A stretch of DNA of 64,000 nt from an uncultured Alphaproteobacteria bacterium (GTDB lineage: Bacteria > Pseudomonadota > Alphaproteobacteria > SP197), in contig OY282363.1 of NCBI GenBank assembly GCA_958295695.1, forward strand, positions 2,050,225-2,114,224. The letters run 5' to 3'. Shown here piece after piece: positions 34,337 through 43,154 of the stretch. The notes under the pieces were generated by a model. It was not told the origin of the DNA. It searched no databases and saw only the letters and a list, made by a program, of their open reading frames with translations. The first letter of the stretch is position 1. Every line of letters begins with the position of its first letter. A program made the position numbers and the translations under genes.

Positions 34337-37300
34337 TCAATCCGACCGGTCGGGGTCGCGAACCGAGAATTCCGGCGTCAGATTGCCCCAGACCCTGGGC
34401 GGGTGCGGCCATGTCTTCCTCATCACCGCGACCATCTGCGTGGGCTTGATCTCGCCCGACTGCAACAACCGGTCCTGTACTTCCGTCACCTCGTCGACAA
34501 AAGCCACGTCCTCGGGGCGGTCCGCGCTGAAGTTGGGGCCCCAGCAGCGGTCGATGAAGAGGTCCAGGATCCCGCCGTGCGCGAGGAAAAGTTCGAAGTC
34601 GAACCGGTCGACCAGGAGCGGAAGGATATCCTGGGATCGGATGCATTCGAAACTGGGCGTGACACCGGGCAAGAAACTGGAGGAATAGTCGAAGTCCGGA
34701 TACGTGTGGAACGTACGTTGGAAAACGTGGTCGTATTTGTACGAGTCGGGAAGACGGTCCCAATACCGGTTGACGTGGGCCAAGGTCTCCGGCCACCGCC
34801 TGATTCCGTTACGGCCGATGACATCGGTGCTCAGGAACACCCCGTCGTCCCGCAAGGCTCCGCCGATGGCCGAGAACAGCCCTTCGAGATTCACCACATG
34901 ATGCAATATGTAATTCGCGATGACGGCGTCGTACTTTCCGTCGGGCGTCCATGCGTTGAAGTCGGCCTCGACGAAAGACAGCTTGTCCTCCACGCCACGT
35001 TTCTTCGCGAGCGTCCTGCCCCGTTCCAGCATGGCGGGGTTGATCTCCAGACAGTCGATCCGGAATGCGTCGATATCCGCCCTCGACAGTTCGACGGCGA
35101 GGCCGATCTCCACATCGCAATTGCCGGAGCCCAGACTGACGAACCGGCAGGGCCTGCCGCCGGAATCGCGGCACTGACTCCTGAGATGCTGAACATACAA
35201 ATCGGTCGAAGTGGAAAACCCAAATTCCTTGTATCGTGGGAGCAGATATTTGTCATTCCAATAATTCATTATGGGTGGGAAGTTATGGACCTCCTCGTCG
35301 TTCTCGAACATGCGGAGCTCTCCCGCGAGCCGTTCCTGGTAATCCGCTTCCCGGTCGGGATCGCGAACCGAGTATTTCGGCGTGAGGCGGCCCCAGACCT
35401 TGGGCGGATGCGGCCACCGCTTCCTCATCACCGCGACCATCTGCGTGGGCTTGATCTCGCCCGACTGCAACAAGCGGTCCTGCAACTCCGCCACCTCGTC
35501 GACAAAGGCCAAGTCCTCGGGACGGTCTACATCGAAGTTGGGGCCCCAGGAGCGGTCGATGAAGAGGTCCAGGATCCCGCCGTGCGCGAGGAAGAGCTCG
35601 AAGTCGAACCGGTCGACCAGGAGCGGAAGCACATCCTGGGATCGGACGCCTTCGAAACTGGGCTCGATACCGGGCAAGTAGCCGGAAGACAAGTCGAAGT
35701 CCGGATATGCGTCGTATGTACGTTGGAGAGCGTGATCGTATTTGTACGAGTCAGGAAGACGGTCCCAATACCGGTTGACGTGGTCCAGGGTCTCCGGCCA
35801 TCTCTTGTGCCCGTTACGACCGATCATATCGTTGGTCAGGAACACCCCGTCGTCCCGCAAGGCTCCGCCGATGGCCGAGAACAGCCCTTCGAGATTCACC
35901 ACATGATGCAAGACCTGATTCGCGATGACGGCGTCGTATTCTCCGTCGGGCGTCCATGCGTTGAAGTCGGCCTCGACAAAAGACAGCTTGTCCTCCACGC
36001 CGCGCTCCTTCGCGAGCGTCCTGCCCCGTTCCAGCATGGCGGGGTTGATCTCCAGACAGTCGATCCGGAATGCGTCGATATCCGCCCTCGACAGTTCGAC
36101 GGCGAGGCCGATCTCCACATCGCAATTGCCGGAGCCCAGACTGACGAACCGGCAGGGCCTGCCGCCGGAATCGCGGCACTGACTCCTGAGATGCTGAACA
36201 TACAAATCGGTCGAAGTGGAAAACCCGAATTCCTTGTATCGTGGAAGCAGATATTTGTCATTCCAATAAATGAAAATAGGCGGAAGCTTATGGACCTCCT
36301 CGACGTTCTCGAACATGCGAAACTCTTGCGCGATTCGTTTTAGGTAATCTACATTCCATCTGGGGTCGCGAACCGAGTATTTCGGCGTGAGGCGGCCCCA
36401 GACCTTGGGCGGGTGCGGCCACCGCTTCCTCATCACCGCGACCATCTGCGTGGGCTTGATCTCGCCCGACTGCAACAAGCGGTCCTGCAACTCCGTCACC
36501 TCGTCGACAAAGGCCAAGTCCTCGGGGCGGTCTACATCGAAGTTGGGCCCCCAGGAGTGGTCGATGAAGAGGTCCAGGATCCCGCCGTGAGCGAGGAAGA
36601 GCTCGAAGTCGAACCGGTCGACCAGGAGCGGAAGCACATCCTGGGATCGGACGCCTTCGAAATTGGGATCGATACCGGGCAAGTAGCCGGGAGACAAGTC
36701 GAAGTCCGGATATGCGTCGTATGTACGTTGGAGAGTGTGGTCGTATTTGTACGAGTCGGGAAGACGGTCCCAGTACCGGTTGACGTGGTCCAGGGTCTCC
36801 GGCCATCTCTTGTGCCCGTTACGACCGATCATATCGTTGGTCAGGAACACCCCGTCGTCCCGCAAGGCTCCGCCGATGGCCGAGAACAGCCCTTCGAGAT
36901 TCATCACATGATGCAAGACCTGATTCGCGATGACGGCGTCGTACTTTCCGTCGGGCGCCCATGCGTTGAAGTCGGCCTCGACGAAAGACAGCTTGTCCTC
37001 CACGCCGCGCTCCTTCGCGCTCTCCCGGCCTCGTTCCAGCATGGCGGGGTTGATCTCCAGACAGTCGATCCGGAATGCGTCGATATCCGCCTCCAGAAGT
37101 CCGACGGCAAGATCGATTTCCACGCCGCAATTGCCGGAGCCCAGACTGATGAACCGGCAGGGCCTGCCGCCGGAATCGCGGCACTGACTCCTGAGATGCT
37201 GAATATACAAATCAATCGAAGTGGAAAACCCGAATTCCTCGTATCGTGGGAGAAGATATTTATTGCTCCAGTAAACCATGATGGGTGGAAGGTCATAGAG

Positions 37301-40300
37301 TTCCTCGTGATCGACGTTCTCAAAATTGCGAAGCTCCTGCGAGAGACGTTCCCGATAATCTCCCTTCTGTAGATCGGCAGCAACGGAAGCCGGTGCCTGA
37401 GGAAGAGCAAAGTGTTCGGTGGGCAGCTCGTTGCGATTTTTCAGAAGAACGAAAGAACGTTCGTCTCTATCGTTATCCGACGGATTCGAACATGTCGTGT
37501 CGCCAACGTTGTCTTGATAAACAATATCCCAGCCGGTCCGCTCGAACAATCGTTTCAATCCTGGATTCGTAAAGATCCAAAAATTTGTGGGATCGTTGTT
37601 GCTTTCAAACTCGTTCAACAAATACGCCAGCGCATTTCCTTCTATTTTCGTTCCGTCGGGAGTATATTGAGCGACTCGAGTGCTCAGCACAAGATAGTTG
37701 CAATGCGAAGAAAGTTTTTCAAGAACATAGAAAGGATTCTTCAAGTGATACAAAATTCCCAAAAAGAAAACGAGGTCGTATTTTTCTTCGGGAAGACCAA
37801 ACTGGGAATCGAGATCGATGTCGAAAATCCTGACACGATCATGCGCTTCGAACCAATCGAGAAGTTTCCGCGCACCCTCCAAATTGTTCATATTCGATGT
37901 CGCGTGATCGATAATATCGCATTTGTAACCGAGAGATTGAAGAAAGAAGCTCAAATCGCCATCTGCGGCCCCGATGTCGGCGACGTGCTTGTCTTTGACA
38001 AGACGTTCCAAAGGATATCGTGTAAAGAATTTTTCCAAATACACGAAGTTGGCAAGCGTGTCGTGCGGATACCAAGGAAAGTTCTTGTCAATCCGCAACT
38101 TGATCCGGTTGAGGTGCGCCATGAATGCGACAGCTTCGCCATGCAGCGACGTCCCATCGACACCACGCGGCGCGGTGGCGGGCGCCATCTTCTGGCCCGC
38201 CCCGGGTTCGCGCGCATACGTATCCTGGAGAGAGCCCCCCTCGCCGCCGTCTTGTTTGGCATATCGACCCGTGCGTGGAGCGTAGAGAGTCAACGGACGG
38301 TCGTCTCTCCTTTCCGCGCCCAGGGAGAAGCCGATATCGTTCAAGACGCCGGCGAGCGTCGCCCACATGGCGTCGGCGCCCCAACTCCGTCTGGCGAACT
38401 CCACCCCGTTGCGCGACAGGCGCGTCCACAGCTCCCCGTCATTGTAGAGTCGCGCGACCGCGTCCGCGAATGCGTCCGCGCCGTCGGCCACCAGAACGTT
38501 CTCGCCATCCGTGAGCTCCATGCCCTCGACCGCCATGGAGGTCGCGACGACCGGCAATCCGTGGCTCATGGCCGTCCCGACCTTTCCCTTGACGCCCGCG
38601 CCGTACCGCAAGGGCGCCACGAACACGCGCGCCCGGTCGAGCACGGGTTCGAGGTCCTCCACATAGCCCGCGACGATGACGTCATCGCTGGCCAAGTTCC
38701 GGACGTCGGCCGGCGGTTCGTTCTCGGGAAAGGCCCCCCCCACGATGTGGATGCGCACGCCGGGCAGGCGCCGGCGCAAGCCGGGCATGACGTCGCCCGC
38801 GAAGTAACGCACGCCATCGACATTCGGCACGTGATGAAAGTTGCCCATGAAGACGAGGTCGCGCCGGCCTTCGAACGCCGCGTCCGAACCCGGAACATCG
38901 AGGACCAGGGAGGAAAGGCGGACCCGCGCGTCGGGCGCCTCCCGATGGAGCAGGTCGGCTTCGACGGTGCTGTGAACGAGCGTCGCGTCCGTCGCCCGGA
39001 CGCCCGTCATTTCGATTTCCTTCATCTCGCAAACGGCGTTCCCGCTCTTTCCATCCTCCAGGATGTCCGCCTCGCGGGACAGTCGCAGGTACTGCAAATC
39101 CACGGGGTGGAAGATTGTCCTGGCCTGGGGGCAATGCTTCCGCACCGCATCGAGGTGCTCGACCGAATCGGCGCGAAACAGGAGCACGAGATCGTAGCGC
39201 CCACCGGCTTTTTGCAAATGCCGCTCCACCGATATGCAGTAGGGATGGTACAGCATCTCGATGCCGGCTCTTTGGAGAGGAACCGTGTAGTCGGGCATGA
39301 ACAGATAGTTGCCGACGGGAATGAACGTGACTTGAAAACCCATCTCGCGCAGGAGAAACAGCGTGTTCAGAGTCGTCACCGAACCGGCGTCCCGGTCGGG
39401 CGTCGGCGTGCATGTGTCGAGAACCAGGACGCGGTGTTTCGCCGCGCGGTCCTTGGCGCCGTCGACATCCTCGCCGACCTTCCGATGGTGTGCGAGACGG
39501 TCCTTCCACCGCTCGCGCAGCTTTTCGGTGTTCGGGATTTGATAGTGCTTTACCGTATCTTTCCGGTCTACGTCCCGGCCCGAGGTGACTCCTTCGTAAT
39601 GCACCACGACCGAGAGCGGCTGGTAGATGACGCGGCGCCCGCGGTCCCGGATCTTGAGAGCCATGTCGGAGTCTTCGCAGTATGCCGGACAATACAACTC
39701 GTCGAAGCCGCCCAACTCCTCGAACAACCGCGTCGGAACCATGATCGAGGCGCCGCAGCAATAGTCGACCTCGCGCGCATAGTTGTATTCCGGCAGGCTC
39801 GGGTCCTGGCCATGGCCGAAGGCCCACGCGCTTCCGTCCCGCCAGACGATTCCCCCGGCTTCCTGCAAGGTGTTGTCGGGATACAGCAGCTTCGACCCCA
39901 CCAGTCCGGTACCGGGGAGCTCGTGGAACGTCCCGACGAGCTCGTCGAGCCAACCGGCCCGCACGACCGTATCGTTGTTGAGGAAGCAAAGATAGTCTCC
40001 CCGCGCCGCCTTCGCGGCCCTGTTGCAGGCGCGGATGAAGCCTTGGTTTTCCGGGTTGGCGATCAACCGGACGCCTTCGATCGATCGAAGGACTTCCACC
40101 GAATTGTCGGGCGAGCAATCGTCGATCATGATCGTTTCGAACGGGACGGAAGGCGAATGGGCCGCGATCGAGGCCAGGCACCGAAGCGTATAATCGATAT
40201 GGCCATGGACCGGAATGACGACGGACACGACGGGCCGCGAGGCGACGGAAAGCCGGATGCCGGAGGGGCTCGGCGCGGTGGCCGGCAAGGCCGGCGGAGA

Positions 40301-41956
40301 AGCGGAGACATGGGAGACGCCGCCCGCCCGCAACACCCAAGGCGCATGCCTCGCCAGAAAGACCCTGTTCGCACGCCTCGTTTTCCGGCTCAACGGCAGC
40401 CGGCGGTAGAGCCTCCTGGCGTACGGGACGGCTTTCGTCGCATAGCGCCTCGCCTGCCATCCGGGGCGAGTCGCCCACCGCCGCGCCTCCCTCAGGGGAA
40501 GCGTGATCTTCCACGAACGGCTGGAAGCCATGTCCGCCAGCCTCCGCTCCTGCTCGACCTCGCGCTCTCGCGCGGCGGCGAGCGCCTCCTCCAGTCTGGC
40601 TTGGCGGTCGCTCGCCTCCTCCAGTCTGGCTTCGCGGTCGCGCACGGGGGCGTCGAGCATCGCCCTCAGGTCGGCCTCGCGTTTCCGCGCGGCGGCGAGA
40701 TCCGCCTCCAACCCGGCTTCGCGCTTCCGCGCATGGACGAGCGTCGCCTCCCGCTCGGCGAAAATGGGGTCGAGTCCCAGTTCGCGATACCCCCGAAGCG
40801 CATACCACTCGAAGAAAGCCTCGCGGGAATCGGCCGAGCTCAAATCGAAGGCGGACCGCAGGTCGGAACGGTCGGACCACACCCTGTACATGAGCCGGCT
40901 TATCGGGGATCGCCCATCCTGAACGATTTCCGGCGCCGGCGAAGCGCAGTGTCTGACCGCGCTGTCCCACGCATCCTCTTGCGCTCCCTCGACCGCTTCC
41001 ACGTCCTCCCGGTAGAGCCGGCGGACGATGGGGGAGATCGCATGTCCGCGACGGCTCGTGTCGTAGGCGTAGGACAGACGGGAAAAATCGGCCAGTCCAT
41101 TTCCGTCCAGAGCGCCGCGGTATCGACGCAAAATCTCCGCCATGTCTCCCATGTTGTCGGCGCGGAACTGCTTCCGATGTATCGAAAAAGTGTCTTTATC
41201 GGTCTTGTCCGCTCTGATCCCGCTGAAATGGACAAAAATCAATGGCGCTTCATTGGCGCGCCAACCGTCCGGCGTCTTGCGAACGGTTCGGCTCATCAGG
41301 TTCCAGTACGCTACGTTGTATCCCGGATGTCTCAGGATATCCGTACGCTCGACGAAAGAGGGAACGAGATCCATCCACTTCTGTTCCATGAACAGACCGT
41401 TGCCCAGATCCTCCCGGCAATCGAACCTCGTCTTCCGCTTCCACCATTCCAGCAAGCGACGCCCATCGGACGAGTCGGCCAGCGCCAGAAACCCCAGATT
41501 GTACGTTCCATAGCGCAAGATCGACAGGTCATCCAACCGCTGGCCGTCTTGCCCGTCCGGGGAACAGATATGGGGCGTGAGAATGGCCTCCGCGCCGCCG
41601 CAGAGCAGAGCCTCGACCTCCTTCATCCGATCCAGGAAGTAGATATCCGGATCGATATAAACCGCAGCGTCGCATCGGTTTTCCCGAAACAGGAAATCGA
41701 AACACGCCGGTTTTATCGCGGCGTTGAATTCGGCTACGTCATAGCGAAAAGCCAGTTCATCGAGATACTCCATCCCGATGGATTCTGCTTCGACAACAGG
41801 AAATTCTTCTTTTTCCGGATCGAAGGCGCCGTCGATACGGTCGCCCAGGATCAAGCGGAAATCGATATCGTCATGGTGCTCGCGCAGCGATTGAAAAAGC
41901 GTCCGAGCGTACGGAATGTAATTCTTCGCGCAAATGGAAAAAAAACATATCTTCAC
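34337..41956 (-). CDS. Giant multidomain glycosyltransferase-methyltransferase (2,539 residues)
   Basis: One uninterrupted reading frame starting at GTG 41956, which follows a GGAGGA ribosome site by four bases; an earlier in-frame start at 42145 lacks one. Domains in order: GT8-like glycosyltransferase (about 1-330; DxD in YIDPDIYFLD near 100), helical linker and coiled coil (about 400-475, HARKREAGLEADLAAARKRE), GT2 glycosyltransferase (about 570-800; VSVVIPVHG, FLNNDTV), GT4-like glycosyltransferase (about 843-1205; LRYGAGVKGKVGTAMSHG), class I methyltransferase (about 1270-1500; DIGAADGDLSFFL), then three tandem 335-residue methyltransferase units (1533-2539; each with SLGSGNC and DCLEINPAMLERGR). 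No signal peptide or membrane helix is evident, so it probably acts at the cytoplasmic face on a nucleotide-sugar-built glycan. It is the first gene of the heptose operon. The exact acceptor and methylated positions are unknown. Confidence 0.85.
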   Translation of the reverse strand: MKICFFSICAKNYIPYARTLFQSLREHHDDIDFRLILGDRIDGAFDPEKEEFPVVEAESIGMEYLDELAFRYDVAEFNAAIKPACFDFLFRENRCDAAVYIDPDIYFLDRMKEVEALLCGGAEAILTPHICSPDGQDGQRLDDLSILRYGTYNLGFLALADSSDGRRLLEWWKRKTRFDCREDLGNGLFMEQKWMDLVPSFVERTDILRHPGYNVAYWNLMSRTVRKTPDGWRANEAPLIFVHFSGIRADKTDKDTFSIHRKQFRADNMGDMAEILRRYRGALDGNGLADFSRLSYAYDTSRRGHAISPIVRRLYREDVEAVEGAQEDAWDSAVRHCASPAPEIVQDGRSPISRLMYRVWSDRSDLRSAFDLSSADSREAFFEWYALRGYRELGLDPIFAEREATLVHARKREAGLEADLAAARKREADLRAMLDAPVRDREARLEEASDRQARLEEALAAAREREVEQERRLADMASSRSWKITLPLREARRWATRPGWQARRYATKAVPYARRLYRRLPLSRKTRRANRVFLARHAPWVLRAGGVSHVSASPPALPATAPSPSGIRLSVASRPVVSVVIPVHGHIDYTLRCLASIAAHSPSVPFETIMIDDCSPDNSVEVLRSIEGVRLIANPENQGFIRACNRAAKAARGDYLCFLNNDTVVRAGWLDELVGTFHELPGTGLVGSKLLYPDNTLQEAGGIVWRDGSAWAFGHGQDPSLPEYNYAREVDYCCGASIMVPTRLFEELGGFDELYCPAYCEDSDMALKIRDRGRRVIYQPLSVVVHYEGVTSGRDVDRKDTVKHYQIPNTEKLRERWKDRLAHHRKVGEDVDGAKDRAAKHRVLVLDTCTPTPDRDAGSVTTLNTLFLLREMGFQVTFIPVGNYLFMPDYTVPLQRAGIEMLYHPYCISVERHLQKAGGRYDLVLLFRADSVEHLDAVRKHCPQARTIFHPVDLQYLRLSREADILEDGKSGNAVCEMKEIEMTGVRATDATLVHSTVEADLLHREAPDARVRLSSLVLDVPGSDAAFEGRRDLVFMGNFHHVPNVDGVRYFAGDVMPGLRRRLPGVRIHIVGGAFPENEPPADVRNLASDDVIVAGYVEDLEPVLDRARVFVAPLRYGAGVKGKVGTAMSHGLPVVATSMAVEGMELTDGENVLVADGADAFADAVARLYNDGELWTRLSRNGVEFARRSWGADAMWATLAGVLNDIGFSLGAERRDDRPLTLYAPRTGRYAKQDGGEGGSLQDTYAREPGAGQKMAPATAPRGVDGTSLHGEAVAFMAHLNRIKLRIDKNFPWYPHDTLANFVYLEKFFTRYPLERLVKDKHVADIGAADGDLSFFLQSLGYKCDIIDHATSNMNNLEGARKLLDWFEAHDRVRIFDIDLDSQFGLPEEKYDLVFFLGILYHLKNPFYVLEKLSSHCNYLVLSTRVAQYTPDGTKIEGNALAYLLNEFESNNDPTNFWIFTNPGLKRLFERTGWDIVYQDNVGDTTCSNPSDNDRDERSFVLLKNRNELPTEHFALPQAPASVAADLQKGDYRERLSQELRNFENVDHEELYDLPPIMVYWSNKYLLPRYEEFGFSTSIDLYIQHLRSQCRDSGGRPCRFISLGSGNCGVEIDLAVGLLEADIDAFRIDCLEINPAMLERGRESAKERGVEDKLSFVEADFNAWAPDGKYDAVIANQVLHHVMNLEGLFSAIGGALRDDGVFLTNDMIGRNGHKRWPETLDHVNRYWDRLPDSYKYDHTLQRTYDAYPDFDLSPGYLPGIDPNFEGVRSQDVLPLLVDRFDFELFLAHGGILDLFIDHSWGPNFDVDRPEDLAFVDEVTELQDRLLQSGEIKPTQMVAVMRKRWPHPPKVWGRLTPKYSVRDPRWNVDYLKRIAQEFRMFENVEEVHKLPPIFIYWNDKYLLPRYKEFGFSTSTDLYVQHLRSQCRDSGGRPCRFVSLGSGNCDVEIGLAVELSRADIDAFRIDCLEINPAMLERGRTLAKERGVEDKLSFVEADFNAWTPDGEYDAVIANQVLHHVVNLEGLFSAIGGALRDDGVFLTNDMIGRNGHKRWPETLDHVNRYWDRLPDSYKYDHALQRTYDAYPDFDLSSGYLPGIEPSFEGVRSQDVLPLLVDRFDFELFLAHGGILDLFIDRSWGPNFDVDRPEDLAFVDEVAELQDRLLQSGEIKPTQMVAVMRKRWPHPPKVWGRLTPKYSVRDPDREADYQERLAGELRMFENDEEVHNFPPIMNYWNDKYLLPRYKEFGFSTSTDLYVQHLRSQCRDSGGRPCRFVSLGSGNCDVEIGLAVELSRADIDAFRIDCLEINPAMLERGRTLAKKRGVEDKLSFVEADFNAWTPDGKYDAVIANYILHHVVNLEGLFSAIGGALRDDGVFLSTDVIGRNGIRRWPETLAHVNRYWDRLPDSYKYDHVFQRTFHTYPDFDYSSSFLPGVTPSFECIRSQDILPLLVDRFDFELFLAHGGILDLFIDRCWGPNFSADRPEDVAFVDEVTEVQDRLLQSGEIKPTQMVAVMRKTWPHPPRVWGNLTPEFSVRDPDRSD
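34344..37358 (-). repeat. Three tandem 1005-bp coding repeats (methyltransferase units)
   Basis: The same landmark (CTCGCCCGACTGCAACAA) recurs at 34451, 35456 and 36461, an exact 1005-base period equal to 335 codons. Approximate unit limits are 37358-36354, 36353-35349 and 35348-34344. About 214 bases (roughly 35007-35220 against 36012-36225) are identical between units 2 and 3. The first 25-30 codons of each unit (ahead of KYLLPRY) differ strongly and are AT-richer. The mixture suggests recent amplification or gene conversion of the cores. Confidence 0.93.
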
Positions 41957-41966
41957 CGTATCCTCC
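41957..41966 (-). promoter_or_regulatory. Ribosome binding site of the giant gene
   Basis: Read on the minus strand: GGAGGA, then TACG, then the GTG start. This is a full Shine-Dalgarno core at good spacing and fixes the start of the 2,539-residue protein, since none of the upstream in-frame starts has a comparable site. Confidence 0.75.
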
Positions 41967-42126
41967 GTAGCATTCGAGAGCGGACGATCGCCCGCGCCGG
42001 AAACGCGGCCGCTCCCGGCGGTCGCGGACGATGACCCGCTCCCATGTCCGCAAGTCGATGTCAAGTCGTCGACGCCGATGGACCGCGAAGTTTCCCCTCC
42101 GCGGAGAATCGTTCTAAGCAGCGCCC

Positions 42127-42930
42127 ATGGCCCGCGTTCGCACATGGGCGGCGCTGACCTCGCCGGACCTCGCCGGTCTGGCGGGAGAGGCGTCCGTCGC
42201 CATCCTTCCCGTCGGCGCCGTCGAGCAGCACGGCCCGCACCTGCCCCTCGGCGCCGACGCGATGATCGCCGAGGGCCTCGCGGCCCGCGCCCTCGGCCGT
42301 CTCGCCGGCGACGGCGCGGCGCTCGTGCTGCCGACGCAGCAGATCGGCGAGAGCGCCGAGCACGGCTCCTTCCCCGGCACGCTGAGCCACGAGGCCGAGA
42401 CGCTGCTGGCCGCCTGGAGCGAGATCGGCGCCTCCCTCGCCCGCTGCGGCGTCTTCAAGCTCGTCATCGTCAACGCCCACGGCGGCCAGCCGCAGATCGT
42501 GGACCTCGTCGCCAAGCGCCTGCGGACGCGCCACGCCATGCTGGTCGTGCGCGCCAACTACATGACCTGGCCTCCGCCCCCGGGCCTCGTCGACGACGAC
42601 GAGCGCGCCCACGGCCATCACGGCGGGCTGTGCGAGACTTCGATGATGCTGGCGCTCCGCCCCGAGCTCGTGCGCATGGACGAGGCCGCCGATTTCCCCT
42701 CCCGCGCCCGGTCCCTCGCCGCCCGGCGCCGCCGGTTCGGCCATGGCGGCCGGCTGGGGTTCGCCTGGCGGGCCGAGGACCTGAACCCCCGGGGCGTCGT
42801 CGGAAACGCCGCCGCCGCGACGGCGGACCTGGGCGAGGCCCTGCTCGACCACTTCGCGGGCGTGCTCGCCCAGCTCATCGACGACGCGCTCGACTTCGAC
42901 CGGCGGGCGCACTTCGGATGCGGGGCGTAA
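42127..42930 (+). CDS. Creatininase family protein (creatinine amidohydrolase-like)
   Basis: A 267-residue metal-dependent amidohydrolase fold. The metal-binding signature ILPVGAVEQHGPHLPLGADAMIAE is present with GSFPGTLSH, IVNAHGGQ and HGGLCETSMML. The family includes creatininase, MftE and FAPy deformylase, so creatinine need not be the substrate. It is divergent from the giant glycan gene (170 bp between their starts) and is followed by a dispersed repeat rather than a partner gene. Confidence 0.85.
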   Translation: MARVRTWAALTSPDLAGLAGEASVAILPVGAVEQHGPHLPLGADAMIAEGLAARALGRLAGDGAALVLPTQQIGESAEHGSFPGTLSHEAETLLAAWSEIGASLARCGVFKLVIVNAHGGQPQIVDLVAKRLRTRHAMLVVRANYMTWPPPPGLVDDDERAHGHHGGLCETSMMLALRPELVRMDEAADFPSRARSLAARRRRFGHGGRLGFAWRAEDLNPRGVVGNAAAATADLGEALLDHFAGVLAQLIDDALDFDRRAHFGCGA

Positions 42931-42937
42931 AGCGGGT

Positions 42938-42989
42938 CCGTCCCCTTCGGCGGGCTCGGGGCAGGCTCTCGATACGGTCCTTCGGGCCA
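42938..42989 (-). repeat. Dispersed intergenic repeat, copy 2
   Basis: CGTCCCCTTCGGCGGGCTCG followed by GGGCAGGCTCTCGATACGG. Its reverse complement matches the element at 27647-27699 over about 50 bases with only a few changes. It lies between creatininase and the acyl-CoA dehydrogenase operon, next to further direct GGGATGAGGGG-like sequence. No coding role is apparent. Confidence 0.75.
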
Positions 42990-43154
42990 CCTCGGGATGA
43001 GGGGATTTCGTGCTTTGCCCCCACCCAAAACACCTCCTCGCCCCGAGTAGCGCCCCGCGGGGGCGCGTATCTGAAATTTCCCCGGACGACCCTTGCGCCG
43101 CCGGGCGGAAATCCTCTTGGATAGCGCAAGCCGGCAGCCACGGGAGACGGCGCG

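Noticed and set aside
34344..37358. Three separate methyltransferase genes
   Set aside because: There are no stops, ribosome sites or start codons at the unit borders; all units are read in one frame with the upstream glycosyltransferase domains.
37412..42034. A 1,540-codon open frame on the plus strand opposite the giant gene
   Set aside because: It mirrors the minus-strand gene in a GC-rich, codon-biased region. Its translation is low-complexity, charged and matches no family, whereas the minus strand shows clear domains and a ribosome site.
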